A stretch of 6,667 nucleotides of DNA, taken from an uncultured Actinomycetes bacterium. GTDB taxonomy: Bacteria > Actinomycetota > Actinomycetes > Nanopelagicales > Nanopelagicaceae. This document shows positions 1 to 6,545 of this stretch, piece after piece. The notes under the pieces were generated by a model. It ran no database searches, was not told where the DNA came from, and was given only the letters and a program-made list of their open reading frames with translations. Position 1 is the first letter of the stretch; each line of letters opens with the position of its first letter. The position numbers were made by a program, and so were the translations under genes. The stretch covers positions 1-6,667 of the forward strand of contig CAIPLJ010000192.1 of the NCBI GenBank assembly GCA_903865885.1, read 5' to 3'.

Positions 1-1563
1 ATCGACTTCCCACTAGATCGAGAAACTAAAACTTTTAGAACCTTTATTGAAAGTGCGACAGATATCGTTTTGAGTCTCGGAGGTTCACCTTCTGGCGAAC
101 ACGGAGATGGACGAGCACGAAGTGAGATGCTCACACGCATGTATTCACCTGCGGCCATTACGATGTTTGAAGAACTGAAAGAAATTTTTGATCCACTCAA
201 TATTTTGAATCCAGGTGTAATCGTCAATCCGCGAAGAATTGATCAAGATTTGCGTCGCCCAACAGCGGTACCAATCGCGCAAGCTGGCGGTTTTTCCTTT
301 GGTGAAGACGGTGGTGACTTCACCAACGCCGTACATCGCTGTGTTGGTATCGGTAAATGCCGTGCAGATTCCACAAGCTCAGGCGGGTTTATGTGTCCGT
401 CATACTTGGCTACAAAAGATGAATCGCTCGTCACACGTGGGCGAGCACGCGTCTTGCAAGAGCTCACCCAAAACACTGGCAAGAAGACCGATTGGAGCTC
501 TTCAGTAGTCGAAGAATCTCTCGATATGTGTCTGAGTTGTAAAGCATGCGCCAGCGATTGCCCAGCAGAAGTTGATATGGCTAAGTACAAATCTGAGGTT
601 CTCTACCGACGCTACAAAGGAAAAATCCGTCCTGTCAGCCACTACGTGCTTGGTTGGTTGCCTCGGTGGTCTTCTCTCGCGCAGATTGCACCTGGTGTTG
701 TTAATGCGGCAACTCAGTCTCGTATAGGAAGCAAAGTGGCGCTTCTTCTTGGCGGAATGGATTCGAAGCGATCGCTGCCGCGCTTTGCAAAAGAACCATT
801 CCTCAAGTCCCACAAGAGGGAAACGCTGCGCACTGATCAACCGCAAATTCTTCTGTGGGTCGATTCCTTTACAGATTCATTTACTCCTACGGGTGCGCAG
901 GCTGCAAAAGAATTGCTAGAACATATTGGATATCAAGTACTTATTCCTGATGAAGCAGCATGTTGCGGATTAACGTGGATTAGCACTGGTCAACTCGATG
1001 GCGCTAAAAAGAGGCTGACAAATCTGCTTCGCGTTCTCTCACCATATGTCGAACAAGGAATGGAGATTGTCGGGCTAGAGCCATCATGCACGGCTGTGCT
1101 TCGTTCAGATTTGCTTGACCTACTGCCACAAGATCCTCGTGCTATCAAAGTTGCTCAAGCAACTCGCACAGTCGCAGAAGTAATTTCTCGAGTTCCATCA
1201 AATCCAAAGTTGCATTGGAAAGCTCCAGACTTATCGCATATGAATCTCGTTGTTCAGCCACATTGCCATCAACATGCAGTGATGGGATTTAGAGATGACC
1301 AAGAAGTCTTACAAAGTACTGGTATTACCTTTAAGCAATTAGCAGGGTGCTGCGGGCTTGCAGGTAACTTTGGTATGGAACGTGGTCACTATGACCTCTC
1401 TGTCGCAGTGGCAGAAAATGCCCTCTTGCCGGCTCTCAGGGCACGAGATGCTAAGACAGTCTTTCTCGCTGATGGTTTCTCATGCCGTACTCAAGCTGAG
1501 CAACTTGAAGGCATAGATGGCATCACTCTCGCCCAACTTTTGATGTCTGCGATCAAGAAATGA
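1..1563 (+). CDS. FAD-linked 2-hydroxyacid dehydrogenase with fused Fe-S/CCG domains (GlcD-GlcF or D-lactate dehydrogenase type), 5' truncated
   Basis: The frame is open from base 1, so only the C-terminal 520 residues are present; full-length fused members of this family run to roughly 950-1000 residues. An apparent TTG start at 70 is an artefact of the window edge, because coding continues upstream of it. The motif GEHGDG (94-111) marks the end of the FAD-linked oxidase C-terminal domain. A ferredoxin-like region follows: CVGIGKCR (340-363) with MCPSY, then the 4Fe-4S motif C-x2-C-x2-C-x3-CP (529-564). Two cysteine-rich CCG domains complete the protein, with CCG at 961-969, EPSC at 1078-1089, PHCH at 1258-1269 and a second CCG at 1348-1356. 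By family, it oxidises a 2-hydroxy acid (D-lactate, glycolate or a longer sugar acid) and passes electrons through Fe-S clusters, probably to the membrane quinone pool. The substrate cannot be read from the sequence. Its stop overlaps the next gene's start (ATGA at 1560-1563), which suggests translational coupling. Confidence 0.92.
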   Translation: MDFPLDRETKTFRTFIESATDIVLSLGGSPSGEHGDGRARSEMLTRMYSPAAITMFEELKEIFDPLNILNPGVIVNPRRIDQDLRRPTAVPIAQAGGFSFGEDGGDFTNAVHRCVGIGKCRADSTSSGGFMCPSYLATKDESLVTRGRARVLQELTQNTGKKTDWSSSVVEESLDMCLSCKACASDCPAEVDMAKYKSEVLYRRYKGKIRPVSHYVLGWLPRWSSLAQIAPGVVNAATQSRIGSKVALLLGGMDSKRSLPRFAKEPFLKSHKRETLRTDQPQILLWVDSFTDSFTPTGAQAAKELLEHIGYQVLIPDEAACCGLTWISTGQLDGAKKRLTNLLRVLSPYVEQGMEIVGLEPSCTAVLRSDLLDLLPQDPRAIKVAQATRTVAEVISRVPSNPKLHWKAPDLSHMNLVVQPHCHQHAVMGFRDDQEVLQSTGITFKQLAGCCGLAGNFGMERGHYDLSVAVAENALLPALRARDAKTVFLADGFSCRTQAEQLEGIDGITLAQLLMSAIKK

Positions 1564-2810
1564 AAACGATTGTCTTAGACGATGATCCAACAGGTACCCA
1601 GTGTGCCACTGGAGTGCGAGTGCTCCTTAGATGGAACGTTGAATCCTTGGTTGAAGTCCTCACCAAGGCCGACAGCGTCTATCTCTTAACTAACTCGCGA
1701 GCACTTCATCGCCAAGATGCTGTTGCTCTAGCTCAGAGCATCAAGAGTGACGGGGATGCAGCCGGCTTAGCGCTGGGCGAAGAAATTCAATATGTATTGC
1801 GAGGCGATTCAACTCTGCGCGGCCATGTATTTACAGAATCTGAAGTTTTTCTCAATTCGACCAACTCAATTATTTTTCTTCCCGCATATCCTGAAGTTGG
1901 TCGTAGAACAATTGATGGAGTCCATTACGTTCGCATTGAGGGCGTAGATAAACCAGCACACGAAACCGAGTTTGCTCAAGATCCTGTCTTCTCATACTCA
2001 GCCAGAACACTTCTCGACTTTGTCGCCGAAAAATCAGATCGCATAGGAATTCATTTTTCAATAGCTGAAGTCCGCGAGGGCTCGGTTGCGTTAGCTCAAA
2101 AATTTGCAGTTGTCGCAGCTGGAAGCGTGCTCCTTCCTGATGCTGAGACCGATGCTGACATTGAAACTATCGCCGATGCGATAAAACTTCTGCGAGATGG
2201 TGGCACTCAACTTGTCGTCAGGAGTTCTGCGCCGCTTGCTGCGCTGCTAGCGGGCGTTCGAAGTTCTGGATTTCTCGCTCCCCCATTGATGACCGGTAAG
2301 TTCTCAACTCTCCTAATTGCAGGTTCACATACAGATGGTGCAACACGACAGTTAGCTCAGATCTCGGCTCGTTGGGGCGAAGCAGAAGTTATCAATACAG
2401 CTCTTGCAATGCAGAACCCGGCTCAGGCAGCTACTAATGCCATCACTGAAGGCAAGCTCAAACTTCAAGGCGACTCTCTCGCAATAATTACTTCTGAAAG
2501 ACACCGGCTTTCAGAGCACAACACTCTGGCGCATGGAGAAAAGGTGATGGATTCACTTATCCATGCCGTGAAAGAGTTGTGCACCTACGCGGATATCGTT
2601 GTATCAAAAGGCGGAATCACATCTGCTGAAGTAGCTCGTTCCGGAATTGGTGCAGATGATGCATGGGTACTTGGGCAGATACTTCCTGGAATTTCAGTAT
2701 GGAAGGTAAAAGATCGAGGTAATCGCGAACTTCTCTTAGTGATAGTCCCCGGGAGCGTTGGAGATTCAGATACCTTGATGAAGGTGTTGGAGATTGTCGG
2801 GCTTAACTAA
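1560..2810 (+). CDS. Four-carbon acid sugar kinase family protein (DUF1537/OtnK-DtnK-like)
   Basis: This 416-residue protein has a usual length for the family. Its N-terminus carries the hallmark DDPTGTQ (residues 8-14), followed by RGDSTLRG (81-88) and FLPAYPEVGRRT (106-117), all typical of the sugar-acid-binding domain. The C-terminal nucleotide-binding domain shows VVSKGGITS (347-355) and VPGSVGD (396-402). Characterised relatives phosphorylate tetronates or 3-oxo-tetronates (threonate, erythronate) with ATP; the exact substrate here is not determined. The ATG lies inside the ATGA overlap with the upstream dehydrogenase gene. No Shine-Dalgarno sequence precedes it, so translation is probably coupled. 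The usual partners of such kinases (PdxA2-type dehydrogenase, OtnC aldolase, OtnI isomerase) are not in the window. The upstream FAD/Fe-S enzyme could supply the oxidation step instead, which is inference. The stop overlaps that of the convergent FAH-family gene. Confidence 0.9.
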   Translation: MKTIVLDDDPTGTQCATGVRVLLRWNVESLVEVLTKADSVYLLTNSRALHRQDAVALAQSIKSDGDAAGLALGEEIQYVLRGDSTLRGHVFTESEVFLNSTNSIIFLPAYPEVGRRTIDGVHYVRIEGVDKPAHETEFAQDPVFSYSARTLLDFVAEKSDRIGIHFSIAEVREGSVALAQKFAVVAAGSVLLPDAETDADIETIADAIKLLRDGGTQLVVRSSAPLAALLAGVRSSGFLAPPLMTGKFSTLLIAGSHTDGATRQLAQISARWGEAEVINTALAMQNPAQAATNAITEGKLKLQGDSLAIITSERHRLSEHNTLAHGEKVMDSLIHAVKELCTYADIVVSKGGITSAEVARSGIGADDAWVLGQILPGISVWKVKDRGNRELLLVIVPGSVGDSDTLMKVLEIVGLN

Positions 2811-3550
2811 GAAGCAACAACAGGATTGGCTAGTACGCCGATTCCTTCAATCTCAATCTCTACTTGATCGCCCGCATTCACTGCATACATAGATGTAGGA
2901 GAACCGCCCAGCAAAACATCTCCACGACCCAGAGTTGTGTATTTAGTGACGTAAACAAGTTGAGCTGCGACCCCACGTGCAAGTTGATTCGTTGATGACT
3001 GAATTACTTGCTTGCCGTTAACCCGAACATACATAGTTGCATCGTCATGCTGTGCAAAATCTGTTTCAATCCATGGTCCAAGCGGTGTAAAACCATCACC
3101 ATTCTTAGTCTGTAAGAGAAGATGATCATGTGGTGTCTGTTCTGGCAGCGTCACATCGTTACCGATAGTGAATCCCAATACATGGTCCATAGCATTTTCT
3201 AAAGTCAGGTGGCGCGCAGTTTTTGAGATTACTGCTGTCAGTTCGCACTCGACATCCATCTGTCCGAGTGATGCATCACGATAAATGGGATCGCCAGGAC
3301 CTGAAAGAGTATGTGTCGACTTCTGGAATGCCTGCGGAGGGTTATTTATTTGATCGGGTGTTCCATTATGTGCCATTGCAAAAATTACACGAGGTTCTAC
3401 CGGGGATAAGAAAGTGCAATCCTTTTCAGCAAATGATTCGCCGGTGTACTGAAGCGGTGAATCGAAAATATCTGAGACGGCATGCCAATTACCATCTTTG
3501 TAAGCTACCTGGTGGATTCCGCTGGCAGTGTTTATGCGAGCAAGTCTCAT
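2807..3550 (-). CDS. Fumarylacetoacetate hydrolase (FAH) family protein
   Basis: This 247-residue protein has the size of the short FAH-superfamily enzymes. The metal-binding E-x-E is seen as DVECELT (E101, E103), with the third acidic ligand in GFTIGNDVT (D132). Further family blocks follow: TKNGDGFTPLGPW (148-160), the TLGRGDVLLGGSP stretch (206-218; many relatives have GTP here), and the closing GDQVEIEIEGIGVLANP (227-243). The superfamily includes acylpyruvate hydrolases, oxaloacetate decarboxylases, 2-keto-3-deoxy sugar acid dehydratases and diketo-acid hydrolases. Motifs alone do not choose among these. The start ATG (3548-3550, complement) has GGAAG five bases upstream. It is the second gene of a minus-strand operon, 16 bases after the lactonase gene. 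That pairing favours a sugar-acid role such as 2-keto-3-deoxy acid dehydration over aromatic degradation (inference). Confidence 0.88.
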   Translation of the reverse strand: MRLARINTASGIHQVAYKDGNWHAVSDIFDSPLQYTGESFAEKDCTFLSPVEPRVIFAMAHNGTPDQINNPPQAFQKSTHTLSGPGDPIYRDASLGQMDVECELTAVISKTARHLTLENAMDHVLGFTIGNDVTLPEQTPHDHLLLQTKNGDGFTPLGPWIETDFAQHDDATMYVRVNGKQVIQSSTNQLARGVAAQLVYVTKYTTLGRGDVLLGGSPTSMYAVNAGDQVEIEIEGIGVLANPVVAS

Positions 3551-3555
3551 AGTTG

Positions 3556-3560
3556 CTTCC
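3556..3560 (-). promoter_or_regulatory. Ribosome binding site of the FAH-family gene
   Basis: On the minus strand GGAAG lies five bases before the ATG at 3550. It sits inside the 16-base gap after the lactonase stop (TAG, 3567-3569). This supports the chosen start and independent ribosome entry within a two-gene transcript. Confidence 0.6.
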
Positions 3561-3566
3561 TATCTT

Positions 3567-4451
3567 CTAGTAATGCTTTGCGGCATCGGTGGTTGAAGTT
3601 CTGATGTGATAAAGACTTGTATTTGCCGCGATAAAGAGGTCTTTTCCGTCATCGCCGCCGAATGCAAGATTTCCTACCTTTTCCGGGGTTGGAATAATTC
3701 CAATTGGTTCTCCTGTTGCGGTAAAGATTTGAATACCAATCTCGCTGGAACACCAAATATTTCCATCTTTATCAACGCGCAAGCCATCTACAACGCCCTC
3801 TTTGATTGTGATGATTGTCCGACCATTTTTTGGACGCCCGTCTTGCATATCGTATGCGCGCACATGGTGATTTCCTGTTGTCTTAAAAAGAACAGATGTG
3901 TCAGCAACGTAGAGAATGGATTCGTCAGGTGAGAAAGCTAGGCCATTTGGCTCTTCAACGTCAGTGACAGCTGGGCGCAGCTCCTTTGTAATTCCATCGA
4001 TTGCAAATACGAAACAATCTTTATACTCCTTGACGCCGGGATGACCTTCGATTTCAACGATGATTCCGTATGGTGGATCGGTAAACCAGACTGTTCCATC
4101 ACGTGAGACAACAACATCATTGGGAGAGTTAAGTCGAACTCCGTTATAGGAATCTACAACTGAGGTGACTTCTCCATCGCGATCGCGCTCGAGGCGGCGA
4201 TATCCATGTGAGCATTGCAGAACTGAACCATCTAGATCCAAGGTGCGGCCATTTGTAAATTCAACATCGGTTTTGTAGACAGAGGTCTCGCGAGTTGCTG
4301 GGAAATATTCGAGAATGCGGTTATTGGGAATATCGCTCCAGCGAAGGCACTTTCGTTCTGGAATCCAACAAGGTCCTTCTGACCAAATAGCACCGGTATA
4401 GACCTTGTCGACGGCCGTACCATTTGGTAGAAGTTCTGAAAGCGTTGTCAT
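3567..4451 (-). CDS. SMP-30/gluconolactonase/LRE family protein (sugar lactonase)
   Basis: This 294-residue protein is typical in length for an SMP-30/gluconolactonase six-bladed propeller. Four expected active-site regions are visible: SEGP with E25, RLNSPND with N111, EPNGLAFSPDE with N169, and VVDGLRVD with D222. Together these match the divalent-metal site and substrate-binding asparagine of SMP-30 and gluconolactonases. Other family landmarks are WFTDPPYG (122-129) and VGNLAFGG near the C-terminus. The predicted role is hydrolysis of a sugar lactone to the aldonic acid. No signal peptide is seen, so it should be cytosolic. The ATG at 4449-4451 (complement) is supported by GAAAGG six bases upstream. 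It is the first gene of the operon with the FAH-family gene and is divergent from the propeller gene at 4590. The true substrate lactone is unknown. Confidence 0.9.
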   Translation of the reverse strand: MTTLSELLPNGTAVDKVYTGAIWSEGPCWIPERKCLRWSDIPNNRILEYFPATRETSVYKTDVEFTNGRTLDLDGSVLQCSHGYRRLERDRDGEVTSVVDSYNGVRLNSPNDVVVSRDGTVWFTDPPYGIIVEIEGHPGVKEYKDCFVFAIDGITKELRPAVTDVEEPNGLAFSPDESILYVADTSVLFKTTGNHHVRAYDMQDGRPKNGRTIITIKEGVVDGLRVDKDGNIWCSSEIGIQIFTATGEPIGIIPTPEKVGNLAFGGDDGKDLFIAANTSLYHIRTSTTDAAKHY

Positions 4452-4457
4452 GTCGTA

Positions 4458-4463
4458 CCTTTC
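4458..4463 (-). promoter_or_regulatory. Ribosome binding site of the lactonase gene
   Basis: On the minus strand GAAAGG lies six bases before the ATG at 4451. It fixes the start of the lactonase. Its 5' end shares two bases (4462-4463) with the TCACAATGTGA palindrome, so a protein bound there could also hinder translation-initiation-proximal transcription. Confidence 0.55.
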
Positions 4464-4472
4464 ACAATGTGA
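4462..4472. promoter_or_regulatory. 11-bp perfect palindrome, candidate operator
   Basis: TCACA-A-TGTGA is an exact 5-1-5 inverted repeat directly upstream of the lactonase start and touching its ribosome binding site. Its place in a divergent regulatory region suggests an operator for a dimeric repressor. The arms are short, so chance occurrence is possible. Confidence 0.25.
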
Positions 4473-4516
4473 GATTTCAACAGCGGAACTCTATCGAAAA
4501 TATAACCCATAGCCTA

Positions 4517-4545
4517 TTGCTCAGCATCCCCAATGAAAGTAGCCT
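4517..4545 (+). promoter_or_regulatory. Candidate sigma70-type promoter for the LVIVD propeller gene
   Basis: TTGCTC (4517-4522) and TAGCCT (4540-4545) are 17 bases apart. The -10 fits the actinobacterial TAnnnT pattern, but the -35 matches TTGACA only in its first three bases. A start near 4552 would give a leader of about 38 bases containing the AGGAG site. Confidence 0.28.
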
Positions 4546-4577
4546 TCACTGTCTAGTCGGCGATCCAACCTTCAAAC

Positions 4578-4582
4578 AGGAG
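4578..4582 (+). promoter_or_regulatory. Strong Shine-Dalgarno of the LVIVD propeller gene
   Basis: AGGAG lies seven bases before the ATG at 4590, the best ribosome binding site in the window. It decides the start against any upstream in-frame alternative. Confidence 0.7.
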
Positions 4583-4589
4583 TTTAATA

Positions 4590-5822
4590 ATGGCTGTAGA
4601 TACACCAGATTTTGCAAAGGGAATTAAATTCCTAGGGCACACAACTCAGGGCGAACGCGCTGATGGAATGCAGCTCATGGTGCATAAGGGTTACGCATAT
4701 GTCTCACATATGTTCTCTAATGGATTCACTGTGATTGACGTTCGTGACCCACGCAAACCAATTCCTGGAAAGTATTACCCAGCCGCACCTGGAACATGGA
4801 ATATTCACATGCAAGTTGGCGATGACATGCTCTTAGTTATTAGCGCTGCAAATCTCTTTGCGGCTCTGCCAAATGAAGCCGACTACTACGGTCAATCATT
4901 CGGTGAAATTTTTATGAAGAAGCCAAAAGATTATGAAGCAGGGATGCGTGTCTATGATCTGAAAGATCCAGCAAACCCACGCGAGATTGGTTTTATGGAT
5001 GTAGATGGTGTCGGCTTGCACCGCATCTGGTACACAGGTGGACGTTGGGCATATGCATCTGCGCTTCTTACAGGTTTTACCGATTACATGTTTATTACCA
5101 TCGACATGGAAGATCCAACTAAGCCAAAGATTGCTGGTAAGTGGTGGATTCCCGGACAAAATACAGCTGCTGGCGAAAAGCCATCATGGGATCCACTGAA
5201 GTGGCGCTACGGTCATCACCACTCCGTTATTGCTGGAGATACAGCATACGGAGCATGGCGAGATGGTTCTCTCGTAATCCTTGATGTAAAGGACCGCACT
5301 AAGCCAGAACTCATCGTTCACAAACAATGGGCGCCACCATTTGAAGGTGGAACACATAGCCCATTGCCACTGCCAAGTCGCAACCTTCTCTTAGTTGGCG
5401 ATGAAGGAACCATGGATGATTGCATCGATGGAATTAAGCGCATTTGGGTCTTTGATATCCGCGATCCAAAGAATCCAATCTCTATTTCAACATTCCCAAT
5501 TCCAAGTGAAGTCGACTATCCAAATAAGGGTGGCCACTTTGGACTTCACAACTTCCACGAGAATCGTCCTGGATCTTTTGTCAGCGATGAAATCTTCTTT
5601 GTTACATATCAAAATGCCGGAGTTCGAGTATTTGATTTGAAGAATGAATTTGATCCTCAAGAGACTGCCTACTGGGTACCACCTAAGCCAGAACGCATGT
5701 GGGATAACCGTCCAAATCGACCACAGGTAATTCAAAGTGCGGATTGCTTTGTCGATGCAAACGGCGTCATCTATATGACTGACTACAACGCAGGGCTCTA
5801 TATCCTTCAATACGAAGGCTAA
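4590..5822 (+). CDS. LVIVD-repeat beta-propeller protein of unknown function
   Basis: This 410-residue protein is built from recurring strands of the form (V/L)-x-(V/I)-x-D-(V/L/I)-x-D-P-x-x-P, the LVIVD repeat pattern. Copies are seen at residues 46-57 (FTVIDVRDPRKP), 119-130 (MRVYDLKDPANP), 168-179, 228-239, 286-296 and 345-356, with a last strand LYILQYEG closing the protein at 403-410. This count suggests a seven-bladed propeller, possibly sealed by the N-terminal strand (inference). Histidines recur just before the strands: H73, H144, H209-H211, H256, H316, H320 and H323. They could line a central metal or ligand site. No signal peptide or membrane segment is visible, although many LVIVD proteins are exported. 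CCA is by far the commonest proline codon and the ribosome binding site is strong, which hints at high expression. It is divergent from the lactonase operon. I assign no enzymatic function. Confidence 0.85.
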   Translation: MAVDTPDFAKGIKFLGHTTQGERADGMQLMVHKGYAYVSHMFSNGFTVIDVRDPRKPIPGKYYPAAPGTWNIHMQVGDDMLLVISAANLFAALPNEADYYGQSFGEIFMKKPKDYEAGMRVYDLKDPANPREIGFMDVDGVGLHRIWYTGGRWAYASALLTGFTDYMFITIDMEDPTKPKIAGKWWIPGQNTAAGEKPSWDPLKWRYGHHHSVIAGDTAYGAWRDGSLVILDVKDRTKPELIVHKQWAPPFEGGTHSPLPLPSRNLLLVGDEGTMDDCIDGIKRIWVFDIRDPKNPISISTFPIPSEVDYPNKGGHFGLHNFHENRPGSFVSDEIFFVTYQNAGVRVFDLKNEFDPQETAYWVPPKPERMWDNRPNRPQVIQSADCFVDANGVIYMTDYNAGLYILQYEG

Positions 5823-5843
5823 CCGAGTTTTCTAAAGCCTAAA

Positions 5844-5860
5844 CAGCAATTCACTTGCTG
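5844..5860 (-). terminator. Weak hairpin at the convergent gene ends, possible terminator of the MOSC gene
   Basis: CAGCAA (5844-5849) and TTGCTG (5855-5860) form a perfect 6-bp stem with a 5-base loop. Read leftward it is followed by TTTAGGCTTT, a poor U-tract. The stop codon of the MOSC gene (5851-5853) lies in the loop. A second 5-bp repeat, AGGCT/AGCCT (5816-5820, 5836-5840), lies just beside it. Half of the stem is A-T pairs, so efficiency would be low. Confidence 0.3.
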
Positions 5861-6492
5861 ACTTGTTGCGCCCAGGCTTTGTATTTCTCCGATAGTTCAC
5901 TGAGCTTCGCTATTTCATGAATCTTCTCGCGAGCCCCAGCTCGGGCAGCAAAGAGGTCAGAGATTGTGATGCCGTGACTTGGGCGATCAATGACTTCAAT
6001 CGCCGTACCTTTCTCAATCATCGCCTCTTCAATGATGCGCAAGTAAGCGCCTGGTCGATTTGCTTCGGTAAATTCCTTAATTATCGTTGGGCGATCCCAA
6101 AACCCAGAAAAGACTTTGCATGGAATCCGCGGTTGTGAAACTTCGAGGAGTAAATCTCCAATTCGCCAACGCTCTCCAATGAGAGCGTTGGAAATATCTA
6201 GTTTGCATGTTGTGAGATTCTCGCCAAATTGACCTGCGGCAATTGGCTTCCCAATCTTTTCTTCCCACCACTGCGCATCTTCAAGTGCGTAGGCGTAGAC
6301 AGCTTGGTCATACCCGCCATGATTTTCTCGATCAACTACGTGATCACCCGAAACACTGTCGTTAGCAAATTGCACAAGTCCTTCAACACCAACTTTATTG
6401 ATTCCAGTGCGGTTGCCCGACTTTGTCCAGCTCTGTTCTTGACTTGCAGGCGCAATATTGATTGAAAAGACATAAGCACCATCTACATTCAT
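5851..6492 (-). CDS. MOSC domain-containing protein (YiiM-like)
   Basis: This 213-residue protein has the length of stand-alone YiiM-type MOSC proteins. Visible family motifs are GDHVVDRENHGGYDQAVYAY (49-68), the GQFGENLTT block (87-95), IGERWRIGDLLLEVSQPRIPC (105-125) with the conserved cysteine C125, and a helical C-terminal segment rich in A, E and K (180-213) like the small C-terminal domain of YiiM. MOSC proteins use the cysteine to bind molybdenum cofactor sulfur. YiiM relatives take part in reducing N-hydroxylated compounds or in cofactor handling; the substrate here is unknown. The ATG (6490-6492, complement) has no Shine-Dalgarno at proper distance. A TAAACT box six bases upstream suggests a leaderless transcript. 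It is convergent with the propeller gene, 28 bases apart. Confidence 0.9.
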   Translation of the reverse strand: MNVDGAYVFSINIAPASQEQSWTKSGNRTGINKVGVEGLVQFANDSVSGDHVVDRENHGGYDQAVYAYALEDAQWWEEKIGKPIAAGQFGENLTTCKLDISNALIGERWRIGDLLLEVSQPRIPCKVFSGFWDRPTIIKEFTEANRPGAYLRIIEEAMIEKGTAIEVIDRPSHGITISDLFAARAGAREKIHEIAKLSELSEKYKAWAQQVSK

Positions 6493-6497
6493 GATGC

Positions 6498-6508
6498 GAG
6501 TTTAACTC
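6498..6508. promoter_or_regulatory. Palindrome overlapping the candidate leaderless -10 of the MOSC gene
   Basis: GAGTT-T-AACTC is an exact 5-1-5 inverted repeat. On the minus strand it contains TAAACT (6504-6499), which fits TAnnnT and ends six bases before the ATG. That is the spacing of a -10 whose transcript starts at the start codon. No convincing -35 is seen. The palindrome may be an operator or chance. Confidence 0.3.
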
Positions 6509-6529
6509 TTCCCGATCTGACTAAGGGAA
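6509..6529 (-). terminator. Short hairpin downstream of the tRNA-like element
   Basis: TTCCC (6509-6513) and GGGAA (6525-6529) form a 5-bp stem with an 11-base loop, on the 3' side of the tRNA-like sequence. No U-run follows, so its role as a terminator is doubtful. Confidence 0.15.
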
Positions 6530-6545
6530 AGTGCCGATCACAACG

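Larger units (their letters stand above)
4452..4589. promoter_or_regulatory. Divergent intergenic regulatory region
   Basis: These 138 bases separate the lactonase operon (leftward) from the propeller gene (rightward), so promoters for both should lie here. For the rightward gene the best pair by eye is TTGCTC (4517-4522), a 17-base spacer and TAGCCT (4540-4545), which is weak at the -35. For the leftward gene TATATT on the minus strand (4504-4499) could be a -10, but I find no good -35. An 11-base palindrome lies at 4462-4472. No regulator gene is present in the window. Confidence 0.5.

Noticed and set aside
70..72. TTG as a start codon of the dehydrogenase
   Set aside because: The reading frame is open and protein-like from base 1, and the FAD-linked oxidase motif at 94-111 requires a long upstream domain. 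The gene is cut by the window edge.
346..360. Missing central cysteine in the first Fe-S motif (CVGIGKC)
   Set aside because: The C-x-G-x-G-x-C form is normal in this fused FAD/Fe-S family as I recall it, so it is not a lesion.
502..846. Minus-strand open frame of 114 codons
   Set aside because: It is opposite the Fe-S region of the dehydrogenase and has no independent support.
2801..2815. GCTT/AAGC inverted repeat at the kinase-FAH junction as a terminator
   Set aside because: The stem is only 4 bp, with no U-tract on either strand.
3223..3552. Plus-strand open frame of 109 codons
   Set aside because: It lies wholly opposite the FAH-family gene, whose motifs and ribosome binding site are clear. 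Its translation has no recognisable domain.
4424..4627. Plus-strand small open frame spanning the divergent region
   Set aside because: It overlaps the lactonase start and runs out of frame into the propeller gene. It has no Shine-Dalgarno and its composition is not protein-like.
5487..5810. Minus-strand open frame of 107 codons
   Set aside because: It is an antisense shadow of the propeller gene's last repeats.
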